From positions 1-64,000 of the forward strand of contig CANRHH010000010.1 in NCBI GenBank assembly GCA_947630375.1: a stretch of DNA of 64,000 bases. Reading direction: 5' to 3'. Source of the stretch: an uncultured Oscillospiraceae bacterium (GTDB taxonomy: Bacteria > Bacillota > Clostridia > Oscillospirales > Oscillospiraceae). Position 1 is the first letter of the stretch; the number at the start of each line of letters is the position of its first letter. Positions 1 through 8,354 of this stretch are shown here, piece after piece. The notes beneath the pieces were generated by a model. The model had not been told where the DNA came from. It was given only the letters and a program-made list of their open reading frames with translations, and made no database searches. Both the position numbers and the translations under genes were made by a program.

Positions 1-2
1 AC

Positions 3-51
3 AAAAAACAACACCGGGGTACTGTTTCTTGCAGTCCTCGGTGTTGTTTTT
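3..51 (-). terminator. Terminator downstream of tRNA-Pro
   Basis: Long inverted repeat (AAAAAACAACACCG pairing with CGGTGTTGTTTTTT) that on the minus strand ends in a T run, just after the tRNA. It is nearly symmetric, so it could also stop transcription from the other side. Confidence 0.8.
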
Positions 52-79
52 TCTGGGCCGTTTTGCTACAGCCCCACGC

Positions 80-155
80 TGGTCGGAGTGGCGAGACTTG
101 AACTCGCGGCCTCGTGGTCCCGAACCACGCGCGCTACCGGCTGCGCTACACCCCG
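80..155 (-). tRNA. tRNA-Pro (anticodon CGG)
   Basis: Read on the minus strand this is a 76-nt cloverleaf. The acceptor stem CGGGGTG pairs with CACTCCG with one G-U pair. The anticodon stem CGTGG/CCACG holds the loop TTCGGGA, giving anticodon CGG. The T stem GCGAG/CTCGC carries TTCAAGT, the discriminator is A, and CCA is encoded. It decodes CCG proline codons. A perfectly spaced promoter lies 29 bp upstream and a terminator follows, so it is a single-gene transcription unit. Confidence 0.95.
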
Positions 156-183
156 ATGAGATCTGTTCCTTAGCAGCTTTATT

Positions 184-212
184 ATTATAATAACCTAAAG
201 GGTTCTTGTCAA
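184..212 (-). promoter_or_regulatory. Sigma-A promoter of tRNA-Pro
   Basis: On the minus strand TTGACA (207-212) and TATAAT (184-189) are separated by exactly 17 bp. Both hexamers are perfect consensus, as expected for a stable RNA gene. Confidence 0.9.
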
Positions 213-275
213 GAAAAAAGTTCGCGCATAGGCCCAAACCGGCTCCCATATAATGTGGGGCAGGGGGTGTGTGCT

Positions 276-1118
276 TTGAAAAATTACAAGGCGTTAGCCG
301 CTGCCGCGTTTTTTTTCGCGCTGAGCGCCGCGAAATGTCTGTATCCCGAACCGGCGGCCGGGATCCGGCAGCGGGCGCTGGAACTGCTTGGACACCGGGA
401 GAGCCATACGGAGATGCTCCAGACGCTTGGCCGTATGCTGACAGAGGGAGGGCTGGGGGAGGAGCTGTTAGAGGCCCTGGGCCGATCGAGGGTGGATAAA
501 AAGGACGGACAGGCAGAGGTTCGGGAGGAGAATCCGGTGGAGGCGCTGGATTTGACGCCGTTTTCCCAAGGGTATTCGGGACTGCTGGAGCGCGTGATGG
601 GGAGCGGAGCCGCGGCGGCCGCTATGGCGGAACCGATGCCGGAAGCGGTAAGCGCCTTTTTGGAAGCGCAGAAGAAATACGAGCAGGAGGGCTATCCGCT
701 GCCGGATAAGGTCCGGACAGACATGCCCGAGCTCCCTTTTCCATACGGGCAGCCGGTGGCCGGGGTGGATTCTTCCGGCTTTGGCTACCGGGTCCACCCC
801 ATACAAGGGGTCGTGAAATTCCATTACGGCACGGATTTTGCCGCTGACGCCGGGGTGGATGTGCTGGCCTTTGCCGACGGCTGTGTGACTGCGGCCGGAA
901 CCAGTCCCGGCTACGGAAACTATCTCATTTTAGAGCATGAGGACGGGTTTTCCAGCCTGTATGCCCATTTGAGCGCCTTTCTCGCCCAGGAGGGGGAGAC
1001 GGTGGTCCAGGGACAGGCCATAGCCCGGGTAGGTCAGACCGGCTACGCCACCGGTCCGCATCTGCATTTTGAACTGCTGCAAAACGGAGAGTACCTGAAT
1101 CCGGAGTATTATCTATGA
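276..1118 (+). CDS. M23 (LytM-type) peptidase-domain membrane protein, SpoIVFA-like
   Basis: About 280 residues: an N-terminal hydrophobic segment (about 5-22), a charged linker, and a C-terminal LytM/M23 domain from about residue 155. The domain keeps the whole M23 metal and catalytic set: H183-YGT-D187, H231 (YAHL), and H262-L-H264. I chose the TTG at 276 because GGGGG sits about 8 nt upstream; an in-frame GTG at 255 lies almost on a TATAAT (249-254). The gene overlaps an M50 protease by 4 bp. In Bacillus that pairing is SpoIVFA-SpoIVFB, where the LytM protein holds the protease in check until pro-sigma-K is cleaved. The SpoIVFA role here is inferred from context; the intact active site would also allow a real endopeptidase. 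Confidence 0.75.
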   Translation: MKNYKALAAAAFFFALSAAKCLYPEPAAGIRQRALELLGHRESHTEMLQTLGRMLTEGGLGEELLEALGRSRVDKKDGQAEVREENPVEALDLTPFSQGYSGLLERVMGSGAAAAAMAEPMPEAVSAFLEAQKKYEQEGYPLPDKVRTDMPELPFPYGQPVAGVDSSGFGYRVHPIQGVVKFHYGTDFAADAGVDVLAFADGCVTAAGTSPGYGNYLILEHEDGFSSLYAHLSAFLAQEGETVVQGQAIARVGQTGYATGPHLHFELLQNGEYLNPEYYL

Positions 1119-1720
1119 AACGAAAAAAGTGGACAGTCAGTGCCGGAGCCGTACTCCTTTGGGCGCTGGTTTATTATATGGGGGAAATGCCGGCCCTGCT
1201 GGCCGTGCTGCTGCCCGCCGCAGTGCATGAATTGGGACATGTGGCGGCCCTGCGGCTGCTGGGGCTGCACATAGACGGATTTCGGATCGAGCTGAGGGGC
1301 TTCTGCATTGGATATGGGGGCTATACCGGCGCCATGGGTCACATTCTGGCCGCGGCCTGCGGCCCCCTGGCAGGGCTCTGGTATGCCTGGGCGGCCTCCT
1401 GGCTCGGGAACCGGCTGGGCAGCGACTGGCTCTGCCTGACGGCAGGGGTGAGCCTGCTGCTGACCCTGTTCAATCTGCTGCCGGCCCTGCCTCTGGACGG
1501 GGGGCGGATCCTGGGCCATTTGGCCATTGCCCTGTTTGGGGAGAAAAAGGGGACGCTTGTGACAGAGGGGATCAGCCTGGCCGTGGGCTCCCTGCTGCTG
1601 TCAGCCGGGGTCTGGGAGATGCTCCACGGCGCCGGCGCCGGTCTGGCTCTTGTGGCGGTATGGATGCTGCTGTATCAGGACTGTGAGCAGGGACTTGTAA
1701 AAGAGCGTGAAATATTGTAA
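1115..1720 (+). CDS. spoIVFB: M50 site-2 protease, SpoIVFB-like
   Basis: A 201-residue polytopic membrane protein. It has the zinc motif H38-E-L-G-H42 inside a hydrophobic segment and the third-ligand motif N120-LLPALPLDGG near residue 128, the arrangement of short site-2 proteases. SpoIVFB cleaves pro-sigma-K in the mother cell during sporulation. The ATGA overlap with the LytM-domain gene indicates translational coupling. The length is shorter than B. subtilis SpoIVFB (about 288), and no C-terminal CBS domain is present, so substrate regulation may differ. A second M50 protein lies at 23433; this one is the better SpoIVFB candidate because of its neighbour. Confidence 0.78.
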   Translation: MKRKKWTVSAGAVLLWALVYYMGEMPALLAVLLPAAVHELGHVAALRLLGLHIDGFRIELRGFCIGYGGYTGAMGHILAAACGPLAGLWYAWAASWLGNRLGSDWLCLTAGVSLLLTLFNLLPALPLDGGRILGHLAIALFGEKKGTLVTEGISLAVGSLLLSAGVWEMLHGAGAGLALVAVWMLLYQDCEQGLVKEREIL

Positions 1721-1758
1721 AATGTTCTCATTCTAAGCTATAGACCGGAGAGGGTACC

Positions 1759-3594
1759 ATGGATAAAAGGCTCGAAAGGATTCTGCCCAAGGTGCAGAAA
1801 CCGGCCAGATATGTGGGCGGGGAGTACAACCAGATCATCAAAGACAAGTCCGCGGTGGAGCTTCGCCTGGCTTTTTGCTTCCCGGATACGTATGAGATCG
1901 GCATGTCCAATCTGGGCATGAGCATCTTATACCATGTGATGAACTCCCTGGACTTTGTCTGGTGCGAAAGAGTGTTCGCCCCCTGGGGGGATATGTATAC
2001 GGAGATGAAGAAGGCGGGGCTGCCCCTCTATGCGCTGGAGAGCGGGGACAGCCTGTCGGAATTTGATGCGCTGGCCTTCTCCGTGGGCTATGAGATGGCC
2101 TATACCACGGTGCTGGACATGCTGGACATGGCCGGGCTACCGCTCCGCTCGGCGGACAGACCCGCTTTGCCGCCCCTGGTCTTTGCCGGGGGGACGGCGG
2201 CGGTGAACCCGGAGCCCATGGCCCCCTTTATGGATCTATTTGTGATCGGCGAGGGGGAGGAGATGAACAATGAGCTTCTCTGCCTCCTGCGCCAGGCAAA
2301 GCGGGAGGGCTGGAGCAAGCGGGATTTCCTGCGACAGGCCGCCCAAATCCAGGGGGTCTATGTCCCCAGCCTGTATGAGCCGGTCTACGGGGCGGATGGA
2401 GCGCTCCTCTCGGTCCAACGGCAGGAGGGGGCGCCGGAACGGGTGACCAAGCGGATCGTGCAGGATTTTGACGCGGCGCCCTATCCGGTCAAGCCCATTG
2501 TCCCCTCTACGGAAGTGGTCCACGACCGGGTGAGTCTGGAGCTGTTCCGGGGCTGTGTCCGTGGCTGCCGATTCTGCCAGGCCGGGTATGTGTACCGGCC
2601 CATCCGGGCCAAAAAGCCGGAGACGCTGATCCGGCAGGGGATCGAGGCCCTGAAAAACACCGGCTGCGAGGATGTGACGCTCCTGTCCCTCAGCAGCAGC
2701 GATTACCGCCATTTGGGGGAGCTTTGCGACGGGCTGCTGGACTACTGTGAGAGCCGGAGCATCGGCCTGTCTCTGCCCTCCCTTAGGGCGGACAACTTCT
2801 CCATGGAGCTGATGGAAAAGCTCCAAAAGGTGCGCAAAAGTGGGCTCACCTTCGCGGTAGAGGGCGGGAGCCAGCGGCTCCGGGACGCCATCAACAAAAA
2901 TGTCACCGAGGAGGATCTGCTGCACACCTGCCGGATCGCCTTTGAGGGCGGCTGGAACAGCGTGAAGCTCTATTACATGCTGGGCCTGCCCACCGAAACG
3001 GACGAGGATATCCTGGGCATCGCCGAGATGGCCAATCAGGTGCTGCACTGCTGGCGGCAATACGCCAGGAACAAGAACCGGGGTGTAAAGATCACCATTT
3101 CCACCTCCTGCTTTATCCCCAAACCCCACAGTCCCTTCCAATGGGAGGCCCAGGTGAGCATAGAGGAGTATCTGCGGCGGGTGAATCTGCTGCGATCCGC
3201 CATTACCGCCCGAAATGTGACCTACAATTGGCACGACGCGGAGACCAGCCTCATCGAGGCGGTCCTCTCCCGGGGGGACCGGCGGGTGGCAGATGTGATC
3301 GAGGAGGTCTGGCGCCGGGGCGGGCGTCTGGACGCCTGGAGCGATTATTTCTCCTTCGGCCGGTGGACGGAGGCCTTCAAGGTCTGCGGACTGGACCCGG
3401 CGTTTTACGCCAATCGGGAGATCCCCGCCGACGCGGTCCTTCCCTGGGATATCATTGATGTGGGAGTGCGCAAGGAGCATCTGCTCCGGGAGCGGGAAAA
3501 GTGCTATGTCTCCCAGCTGTCGCCGGACTGCCGGAAGCAGTGCGCCGCTTGCGGGGCGGCCAGACTTCTGAAGGAGGGACGCTGCGATGGATAA
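1759..3594 (+). CDS. B12-binding-domain radical SAM protein (TIGR03960-type)
   Basis: A 611-residue protein with an N-terminal cobalamin-binding-like region and a central radical SAM domain. The cluster motif GCVRGCRFC (CxxxCxxC) is near residue 270, followed by QAGYVYRP. The C-terminus adds a Cys-rich tail (CRKQCAACGAA) that could bind a second metal centre. It is followed, with an 8-bp overlap, by its family partner DUF2344, the standard pair TIGR03960/TIGR03936. The reaction is not established; a role in RNA or ribosome-associated modification is often suspected from neighbourhoods, and rplS is nearby here. GGAGAGG precedes the ATG. Confidence 0.88.
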   Translation: MDKRLERILPKVQKPARYVGGEYNQIIKDKSAVELRLAFCFPDTYEIGMSNLGMSILYHVMNSLDFVWCERVFAPWGDMYTEMKKAGLPLYALESGDSLSEFDALAFSVGYEMAYTTVLDMLDMAGLPLRSADRPALPPLVFAGGTAAVNPEPMAPFMDLFVIGEGEEMNNELLCLLRQAKREGWSKRDFLRQAAQIQGVYVPSLYEPVYGADGALLSVQRQEGAPERVTKRIVQDFDAAPYPVKPIVPSTEVVHDRVSLELFRGCVRGCRFCQAGYVYRPIRAKKPETLIRQGIEALKNTGCEDVTLLSLSSSDYRHLGELCDGLLDYCESRSIGLSLPSLRADNFSMELMEKLQKVRKSGLTFAVEGGSQRLRDAINKNVTEEDLLHTCRIAFEGGWNSVKLYYMLGLPTETDEDILGIAEMANQVLHCWRQYARNKNRGVKITISTSCFIPKPHSPFQWEAQVSIEEYLRRVNLLRSAITARNVTYNWHDAETSLIEAVLSRGDRRVADVIEEVWRRGGRLDAWSDYFSFGRWTEAFKVCGLDPAFYANREIPADAVLPWDIIDVGVRKEHLLREREKCYVSQLSPDCRKQCAACGAARLLKEGRCDG

Positions 3595-4246
3595 GCTGCG
3601 CCTGCGTTTTGAAAAAACCGGCCGGGCCGTATATATCTCCCATCTGGACCTGATGCGCACCATGCAGAGGGCTTTTTCCCGGGCGGGACTGGCTCTGAAA
3701 TACTCCGAGGGTTTTAACCCCCATCCGCTGCTGTCTATTCTGCTGCCCCTGCCCGTCGGGATGGGGAGCGTCTGTGAGCTGATGGACTTTCGCCTCCGGG
3801 AGGAGACAGACCTGGCGGTGCTGCCTGAACGGCTGACAGCGGTGCTGCCGGAGGGGATCCGCGTAACCGAGGCATACGAACAGAAGCGCAAGAGCGTGGA
3901 TCTGAAATGGCTGGCCGTGGAGGGGATCTTTGCGTACGACACCCGGGACGCCGGGCAGATGGCCCGGGAATTAGAGTTCTTTTTTGCCCAGGAGGCCATT
4001 TCCGTTCTGCGCAAGACCAAGCGAGGGATGGGTCAGTCGAACATTCGCCCGGCTATTCGGGAGATAAACTTCCGGCCGGAAGAGGGGCAAGTGCGGTTAT
4101 ACGCCGTGCTCTCCGCCCAGGAGCCCACCCTGAATCCGGAGCTTCTGGCGGAGGCCCTGCGGCAGTTAGAGCAGGCGCTTGCGCCGGACTTTGCCAGGTT
4201 TACCCGCCTGGAGACCTACGATGCCCAGATGCAGATCTACAGATGA
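3587..4246 (+). CDS. Radical-SAM-linked protein, DUF2344 (TIGR03936)
   Basis: A 219-residue protein beginning MDKLRLRFEKTGRAVYISHLD and containing GLALKYSEGFNPHPLLS, both typical of the DUF2344 family. It has no catalytic motif I recognise. It overlaps the upstream radical SAM gene by 8 bp, so the two are co-translated and probably form a complex or act in sequence. In other genomes the two domains are sometimes fused. Function unknown. Confidence 0.88.
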   Translation: MDKLRLRFEKTGRAVYISHLDLMRTMQRAFSRAGLALKYSEGFNPHPLLSILLPLPVGMGSVCELMDFRLREETDLAVLPERLTAVLPEGIRVTEAYEQKRKSVDLKWLAVEGIFAYDTRDAGQMARELEFFFAQEAISVLRKTKRGMGQSNIRPAIREINFRPEEGQVRLYAVLSAQEPTLNPELLAEALRQLEQALAPDFARFTRLETYDAQMQIYR

Positions 4247-4259
4247 GGAGGAGAGAAAA

Positions 4260-5321
4260 ATGAAGCGGATCGCTTTCTTTCAGGAGGACCTGCAGACCGG
4301 CGGGATCCAGAAATCCATCATCAATCTGCTGCGGAACCTGGATTATGACAGGCTCCAGGTAGATTTGTATCTGTCCCGGCCCGGCGAGGCGGAGGGCATT
4401 GCTTTCCCGGAGAAGCTGGGGATCAAATATCTGAAGCCGGTGCCCAGGCTTTACTCCTTCCTGCCTTTTGATGTGAGCATGAAGCTTGCCCGGCCATCCT
4501 TCCCGGACTGCACGCCCTATGATCTGGCGGTGGACTTTAACTCCTATCAATTCTCCTGCGCATCCGGGGCATTGTCTGTTCCGGCAAAGAAACGGGTGAT
4601 GTGGGTACACAACGATGTAGAGATTAAGCTGCAAAACGAGTGGAAATACCGGGTGCTCTGGCATTTCTTCAAGGGAAAATTCAAATACTACGACGGCTTT
4701 GTCTGTGTATCCCAGGCCCTGATCGAGCCTTTCCAACGGGCCTCCGGCGTGAGCGGCAAATCGTTCCGGGTCATCCAGAATTATATTGACACAGCCGAGA
4801 TCCGATCAAAAATGGAGGCGGAACCGGAGGACCTTATGTTGGACGAGGACTGCGTCAACTTCGTGGCTCTGGGCCGGCTTTGCCACCAAAAGGGCTATGA
4901 CCTTATGCTGGACTTGTTCGCGCAGGCTTGTGCCAAACGGGAAGATCTGCGCCTGTACATTCTGGGGGACGGGCCTGACCGGGAGATCCTGGAGAAAAAA
5001 GCCGGAGAGCTGGGGTTGAACGGCAAGGTGTTTTTCCTGGGAAATCAGACGAACCCCTATTGCTACATGAAGAAAATGGACGCCTTTATCTCTACCTCCC
5101 GCTATGAGGGGCAGCCGCTGAATGTCATGGAGGCAATGACCGTTGGGCTGCCGCTGTACTGCTCGAAAAATCTGGAAAAGTACACTGAGGGCCTGCGCGG
5201 GATCGACGACTTGGCCGCCGCACTGGCTGTTGCTGGCAAAAGGGAAAAATATCCGGACGATTTGTCCGCCTATAACGGAAAAATTCTGCGCGCTATAGAG
5301 GCTATGGCGGAAGAAAATTAA
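4260..5321 (+). CDS. GT4-family glycosyltransferase
   Basis: 353 residues. The N-terminal half starts MKRIAFFQEDLQTGGIQKSI with the GG loop of GT-B enzymes. The C-terminal half has the nucleotide-sugar part: VALGRLCHQKGYDLML, YILGDGPDREILE, and the E-x7-E motif SRYEGQPLNVMEAMTVGLP. It would transfer a sugar from an activated donor during synthesis of a surface polysaccharide. I chose the ATG at 4260 because GGAGGAG lies just upstream; a longer frame from 4179 overlaps DUF2344 in an unlikely reading. The next genes for ligase and GT2 enzymes suggest a shared pathway, although rplS interrupts them. Confidence 0.85.
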   Translation: MKRIAFFQEDLQTGGIQKSIINLLRNLDYDRLQVDLYLSRPGEAEGIAFPEKLGIKYLKPVPRLYSFLPFDVSMKLARPSFPDCTPYDLAVDFNSYQFSCASGALSVPAKKRVMWVHNDVEIKLQNEWKYRVLWHFFKGKFKYYDGFVCVSQALIEPFQRASGVSGKSFRVIQNYIDTAEIRSKMEAEPEDLMLDEDCVNFVALGRLCHQKGYDLMLDLFAQACAKREDLRLYILGDGPDREILEKKAGELGLNGKVFFLGNQTNPYCYMKKMDAFISTSRYEGQPLNVMEAMTVGLPLYCSKNLEKYTEGLRGIDDLAAALAVAGKREKYPDDLSAYNGKILRAIEAMAEEN

Positions 5322-5349
5322 AAAAGTACAAAATATTGGGAAAAAACTC

Positions 5350-5378
5350 TTGCAAAGCAGCGCCTTTTGTGTTATCAT
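5350..5378 (+). promoter_or_regulatory. Promoter of rplS with about 95-nt leader
   Basis: TTGCAA (5350-5355), 17 bp, TATCAT (5373-5378). The leader to 5480 is GC-rich and self-complementary around 5410-5455, where an L19 autoregulatory leader would be expected in Firmicutes. I could not match it to the Rfam L19 leader by eye. Confidence 0.7.
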
Positions 5379-5480
5379 ATCAAAGCTTCGCGGGCATGTT
5401 TCCGCGCGATAAAAACGGCGGTCCGCTGCCGCGGCGAGGGCCCTCCGGTATGAACGTCTGTGTGAAGAAAGGATTAGACT

Positions 5481-5822
5481 ATGAATCTGATCGAACGGCT
5501 CAATGAGCAGTACATGAAGAAAGAGCTGCCCGAGATGAACGTGGGCGACACGGTTCGCGTCCTCGTTCTGGTCAAGGAGGGCAACCGGGAGCGCACCCAG
5601 GCTTTCGAGGGCATCATCATTGCCAAGAAGCATGGCGGCATCAACGAGACCATCACGGTCCGCCGCATTTCCTACGGCGTAGGTTGCGAGAAGGTTTTCC
5701 CTGTGCACTCTCCCTCCATCGTCTCCGTCACCACGGTCCGCCGCGGCAAGGTCCGCCGGGCAAAGCTGTATTACCTGCGCGACCGCGTGGGCAAGAAGGC
5801 CAAGGTCAAGGAGCGCATCTGA
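5481..5822 (+). CDS. rplS: 50S ribosomal protein L19
   Basis: 113 residues, full length for L19. It contains the family signatures [23 protein letters not shown] and [18 protein letters not shown]. It sits at the interface of the two ribosomal subunits. It has its own promoter and an intrinsic terminator 12 bp downstream, so it forms a single-gene unit. It is not next to trmD/rimM, its usual partners, although lepB, rbgA and rnhB, which accompany rplS in Bacillus, lie only 4 kb downstream. The SD AAAGGA is upstream of the ATG. Confidence 0.98.
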   Translation: MNLIERLNEQYMKKELPEMNVGDTVRVLVLVKEGNRERTQAFEGIIIAKKHGGINETITVRRISYGVGCEKVFPVHSPSIVSVTTVRRGKVRRAKLYYLRDRVGKKAKVKERI

Positions 5823-5833
5823 TTTGGGTACTG

Positions 5834-5860
5834 AAAAAGGCGCCGCAACGGCGCCTTTTT
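5834..5860 (+). terminator. rplS terminator
   Basis: AAAAAGGCGCCG loop CAAC then CGGCGCCTTTTT: a GC-rich stem followed by five T. Confidence 0.92.
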
Positions 5861-5868
5861 CATATTTC

Positions 5869-5897
5869 TTTACAATTTATCAAAGAACTGTTATACT
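5869..5897 (+). promoter_or_regulatory. Promoter of the O-antigen-ligase-like operon
   Basis: TTTACA (5869-5874), 17 bp, TATACT (5892-5897), 34 bp before the GTG start. Confidence 0.75.
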
Positions 5898-5930
5898 CAT
5901 GCTGTACAGAACTTTCTTCGGAGGTGTGCT

Positions 5931-7382
5931 GTGAGACAAGAAGGGATAAGAGCCTATCTGCGGGACAACTGGCTTGTGTGGCTGATCGCTGCGCAGCCTT
6001 TGCTGGATGTGCTGGCTTTTTGGAGGCAGGATTCTGTGGCGACGGTGGCGGGGTATATCCGGCTCCTCATTATGGTAGCGCTGCCGCTGGTACTGCTTTT
6101 CAGGCTGAAGAAAAAGAGAAATTTCATCCTGGCCATGGCGGCTATCGGCGTTTTTTGTGCGCTGCATGCTGCCAACTGTGTGAGACTGGGATATATCAAC
6201 GCTTTCTATGATATTTCCTATATGGCAAAGGTGGCCCAAATGCCGATCCTTGCCGTATGCTTTGTGTATTTCATCCGGGATGAGGGGATGAAAAAGCAGA
6301 CTGTCAGCGGCGTGACGGCCGCGGCGGTCATCACGGTGGCCGCCTTTGCAGCCGCCGTGCTCACCGGGACTTCCACCCCTACCTACAGCGAGGGTTTCGG
6401 ACTCAGCGGCTGGGTCCCGGAGGATAACCGCTGCGCCAACAGCATTTTGTATGTGACGTTGTCCACCTTCTCGGTCTATATGGCAGCCAAGTCCCAAAAT
6501 AAACTTGCCAACATTTTAGTGCCGGCAGCGGTGACCTTTCTGCTCATTATTAACGGTACCAAGGCCTGCTACCTGGGCTTGTTTGCCATTTTGTTCGCTT
6601 ATGCCGCTTTTCTGATCTTAGAAAAACCCATTCTCCGGAAAAAGATTCGCTGGCTGCCGCTGGCGGTGCTGGTGTGCCTGATCGTGGTCTCTGTGCTGGT
6701 GTATCCCATCTCGCCCCGGGCTAAAGAGGATGCCGCCATGTCGGCGGTCTCCGGCGCTCTTCAGGGAGAGATCGAAGCGGCGGCCGAGGCCCTGGGCTAC
6801 GATTTGAACGCCATGACACTGGAGGAGAAGATAAACACCCCGGAAATTTTCGATATTTTTGCCCACTATTATTCCGCCTACATGACCGACGGGGTCCCGG
6901 ACCTGTTTGACCGCTTCGGTTATGAGCCGGTGTTCCGCTATTTTAAAATGAGCACCCATGTGAGCCGCCTAATCGACACCCGGCAGATCAAGCTCTGCTA
7001 CTCGCACCTGGTCTGGCAGCAGGGGGACGCTTTGACGAAGCTTTTAGGCTTTGAGATATCCCAGATTGGAACAGACGGAAGCCGGGATCTGGAAAATGAC
7101 TGGCCTGCCCTTTTCTACTTCTACGGTTATCTGGGGCTGGCTCTCTATGCGGGCTTTGTTCTGTTCTTCCTCTTCCTGGTGCTCAAACGCCTGATCCAGG
7201 ATTTCAAAGGCAGCTTTACCCTCTTTAATTTCTGCCTCTTTGTGTGCCTGCTCCTCCAGATCGGCCTGGCCCAGTTCTCGGGAGCGGTGCTTCGGCGGCC
7301 CAATGTATCCATCTATCTGGCGCTGGTGCTGGCCCTGATCTATTATCAGACGGTCTGTCTGCCAGTGGAGAAGCGGGCATGA
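5931..7382 (+). CDS. O-antigen ligase/polymerase-like membrane protein
   Basis: 483 residues with about ten hydrophobic segments and one large soluble loop (about residues 265-390) before the last membrane segments, the layout of Wzy/WaaL-type proteins. Such proteins join or polymerise lipid-linked glycans on the outer face of the membrane. The GTG start is preceded by GGAGGTG. The stop codon overlaps the start of a GT2 glycosyltransferase by 4 bp, which supports a role in surface-glycan assembly. Sequence conservation in this family is low, so the call rests on topology and context. Confidence 0.7.
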   Translation: MRQEGIRAYLRDNWLVWLIAAQPLLDVLAFWRQDSVATVAGYIRLLIMVALPLVLLFRLKKKRNFILAMAAIGVFCALHAANCVRLGYINAFYDISYMAKVAQMPILAVCFVYFIRDEGMKKQTVSGVTAAAVITVAAFAAAVLTGTSTPTYSEGFGLSGWVPEDNRCANSILYVTLSTFSVYMAAKSQNKLANILVPAAVTFLLIINGTKACYLGLFAILFAYAAFLILEKPILRKKIRWLPLAVLVCLIVVSVLVYPISPRAKEDAAMSAVSGALQGEIEAAAEALGYDLNAMTLEEKINTPEIFDIFAHYYSAYMTDGVPDLFDRFGYEPVFRYFKMSTHVSRLIDTRQIKLCYSHLVWQQGDALTKLLGFEISQIGTDGSRDLENDWPALFYFYGYLGLALYAGFVLFFLFLVLKRLIQDFKGSFTLFNFCLFVCLLLQIGLAQFSGAVLRRPNVSIYLALVLALIYYQTVCLPVEKRA

Positions 7383-8317
7383 AGCTCAGTATCATTGTGC
7401 CTGTCTACAACGCGGAGGCATTTCTCCGGCCCTGTCTGGACTCCCTGATAAACCAGACCATTGGGGATTATGAGATCATCCTGATCAACGACGGCTCCAC
7501 AGACGGTTCCCTGGCCATTTTAGATGAGTATCAACAACGCTTTCCGGATAAGATTCGGGTGGAGACTGTTGCAAACGGCGGCCAGGGCCGGGCCAGAAAC
7601 ATCGGCCTGCGCATGGCCCGGGGGGACTATCTGGGCTTTGTGGACAGTGACGACTGGATCGACCCGCATATGTATGAAAAGCTGCTGTCCGCCGCAGAAG
7701 AGGCGGGAGCGGATCTGGCCCAGTGTGACCGGTTCGATTGCTGGCCGGACGGGCGGTGCGTGTACAAGGATATGACCGGCTATCAGGGCAAGATGGCCAT
7801 TGACACGGCGGTGTGGAACAAGTTGATCAAACGCTCTGCGGCGGAGGGGATCACCTTTTTCGAGGGGCTCTGGTATGAGGACATGGCCTATGTAGTGGGC
7901 CTGGTGCTGCGCACGGAACAGATCGTCAATGTGCGGGAAGGGCTGTATTTTTACCGCTGCGGCCATACCTCCACCATGAACAACAACAACGCCCGGAAAA
8001 ATCTGGATATGATCCAGGTCCTGGAGCGCCTGAAGGGCCCCATGCTGGAGGCCGGGAAGCAGGACAGTTTTGAGGAACTGATCATCAACCATCTGCTGTT
8101 GGACACGATCAAACGGGTGGCCGCGCAGGATGGCCCGGACAGAGAGCCGGTTTTGAGGGAACTGCGCGTCTATGTACGGCGCAGCATCCCCCATTTGCTT
8201 CGCTGCGAGAGCTTCCGGCGGGAGAGCCGCAACCGGCAGATCGTGATGTTTCTGAATTATCACGGCCTGGAGCGGCTGGGCCTCTTGCTCCTGCGCATAA
8301 AAGAAAAGTTAGGATAA
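7379..8317 (+). CDS. GT2-family glycosyltransferase
   Basis: 312 residues, GT-A fold. LSIIVPVYNAEAFLRPCLDSL is the N-terminal nucleotide-binding strand, GFVDSDDWID the metal-binding DxD-like motif, and LWYEDMAY the catalytic-base region. It probably adds a sugar to a lipid-linked precursor. The ATG overlaps the upstream TGA (ATGA), so I reject longer in-frame starts within the membrane-protein gene. It is clearly related to the GT2 enzyme encoded convergently at 8355-9359. Confidence 0.88.
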   Translation: MKLSIIVPVYNAEAFLRPCLDSLINQTIGDYEIILINDGSTDGSLAILDEYQQRFPDKIRVETVANGGQGRARNIGLRMARGDYLGFVDSDDWIDPHMYEKLLSAAEEAGADLAQCDRFDCWPDGRCVYKDMTGYQGKMAIDTAVWNKLIKRSAAEGITFFEGLWYEDMAYVVGLVLRTEQIVNVREGLYFYRCGHTSTMNNNNARKNLDMIQVLERLKGPMLEAGKQDSFEELIINHLLLDTIKRVAAQDGPDREPVLRELRVYVRRSIPHLLRCESFRRESRNRQIVMFLNYHGLERLGLLLLRIKEKLG

Positions 8318-8322
8318 AAATT

Positions 8323-8351
8323 CACCGCCTGCAAGCAGCAGGCGGTGTTTT
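8323..8351. terminator. Bidirectional terminator between convergent GT2 genes
   Basis: CACCGCCTGC loop AAGCA then GCAGGCGGTG, with A-rich left and T-rich right flanks. It serves both converging genes. Confidence 0.85.
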
Positions 8352-8354
8352 GAT

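Noticed and set aside
1715-1744. TTGTAA-18-TATAGA as a promoter for the radical SAM gene
   Set aside because: The start site would fall within the ribosome site, and the -10 is poor.
2236-4020. 594-codon open frame on the minus strand
   Set aside because: It lies antisense to the radical SAM and DUF2344 genes, has no family features, and results from high GC and codon bias of the true strand.
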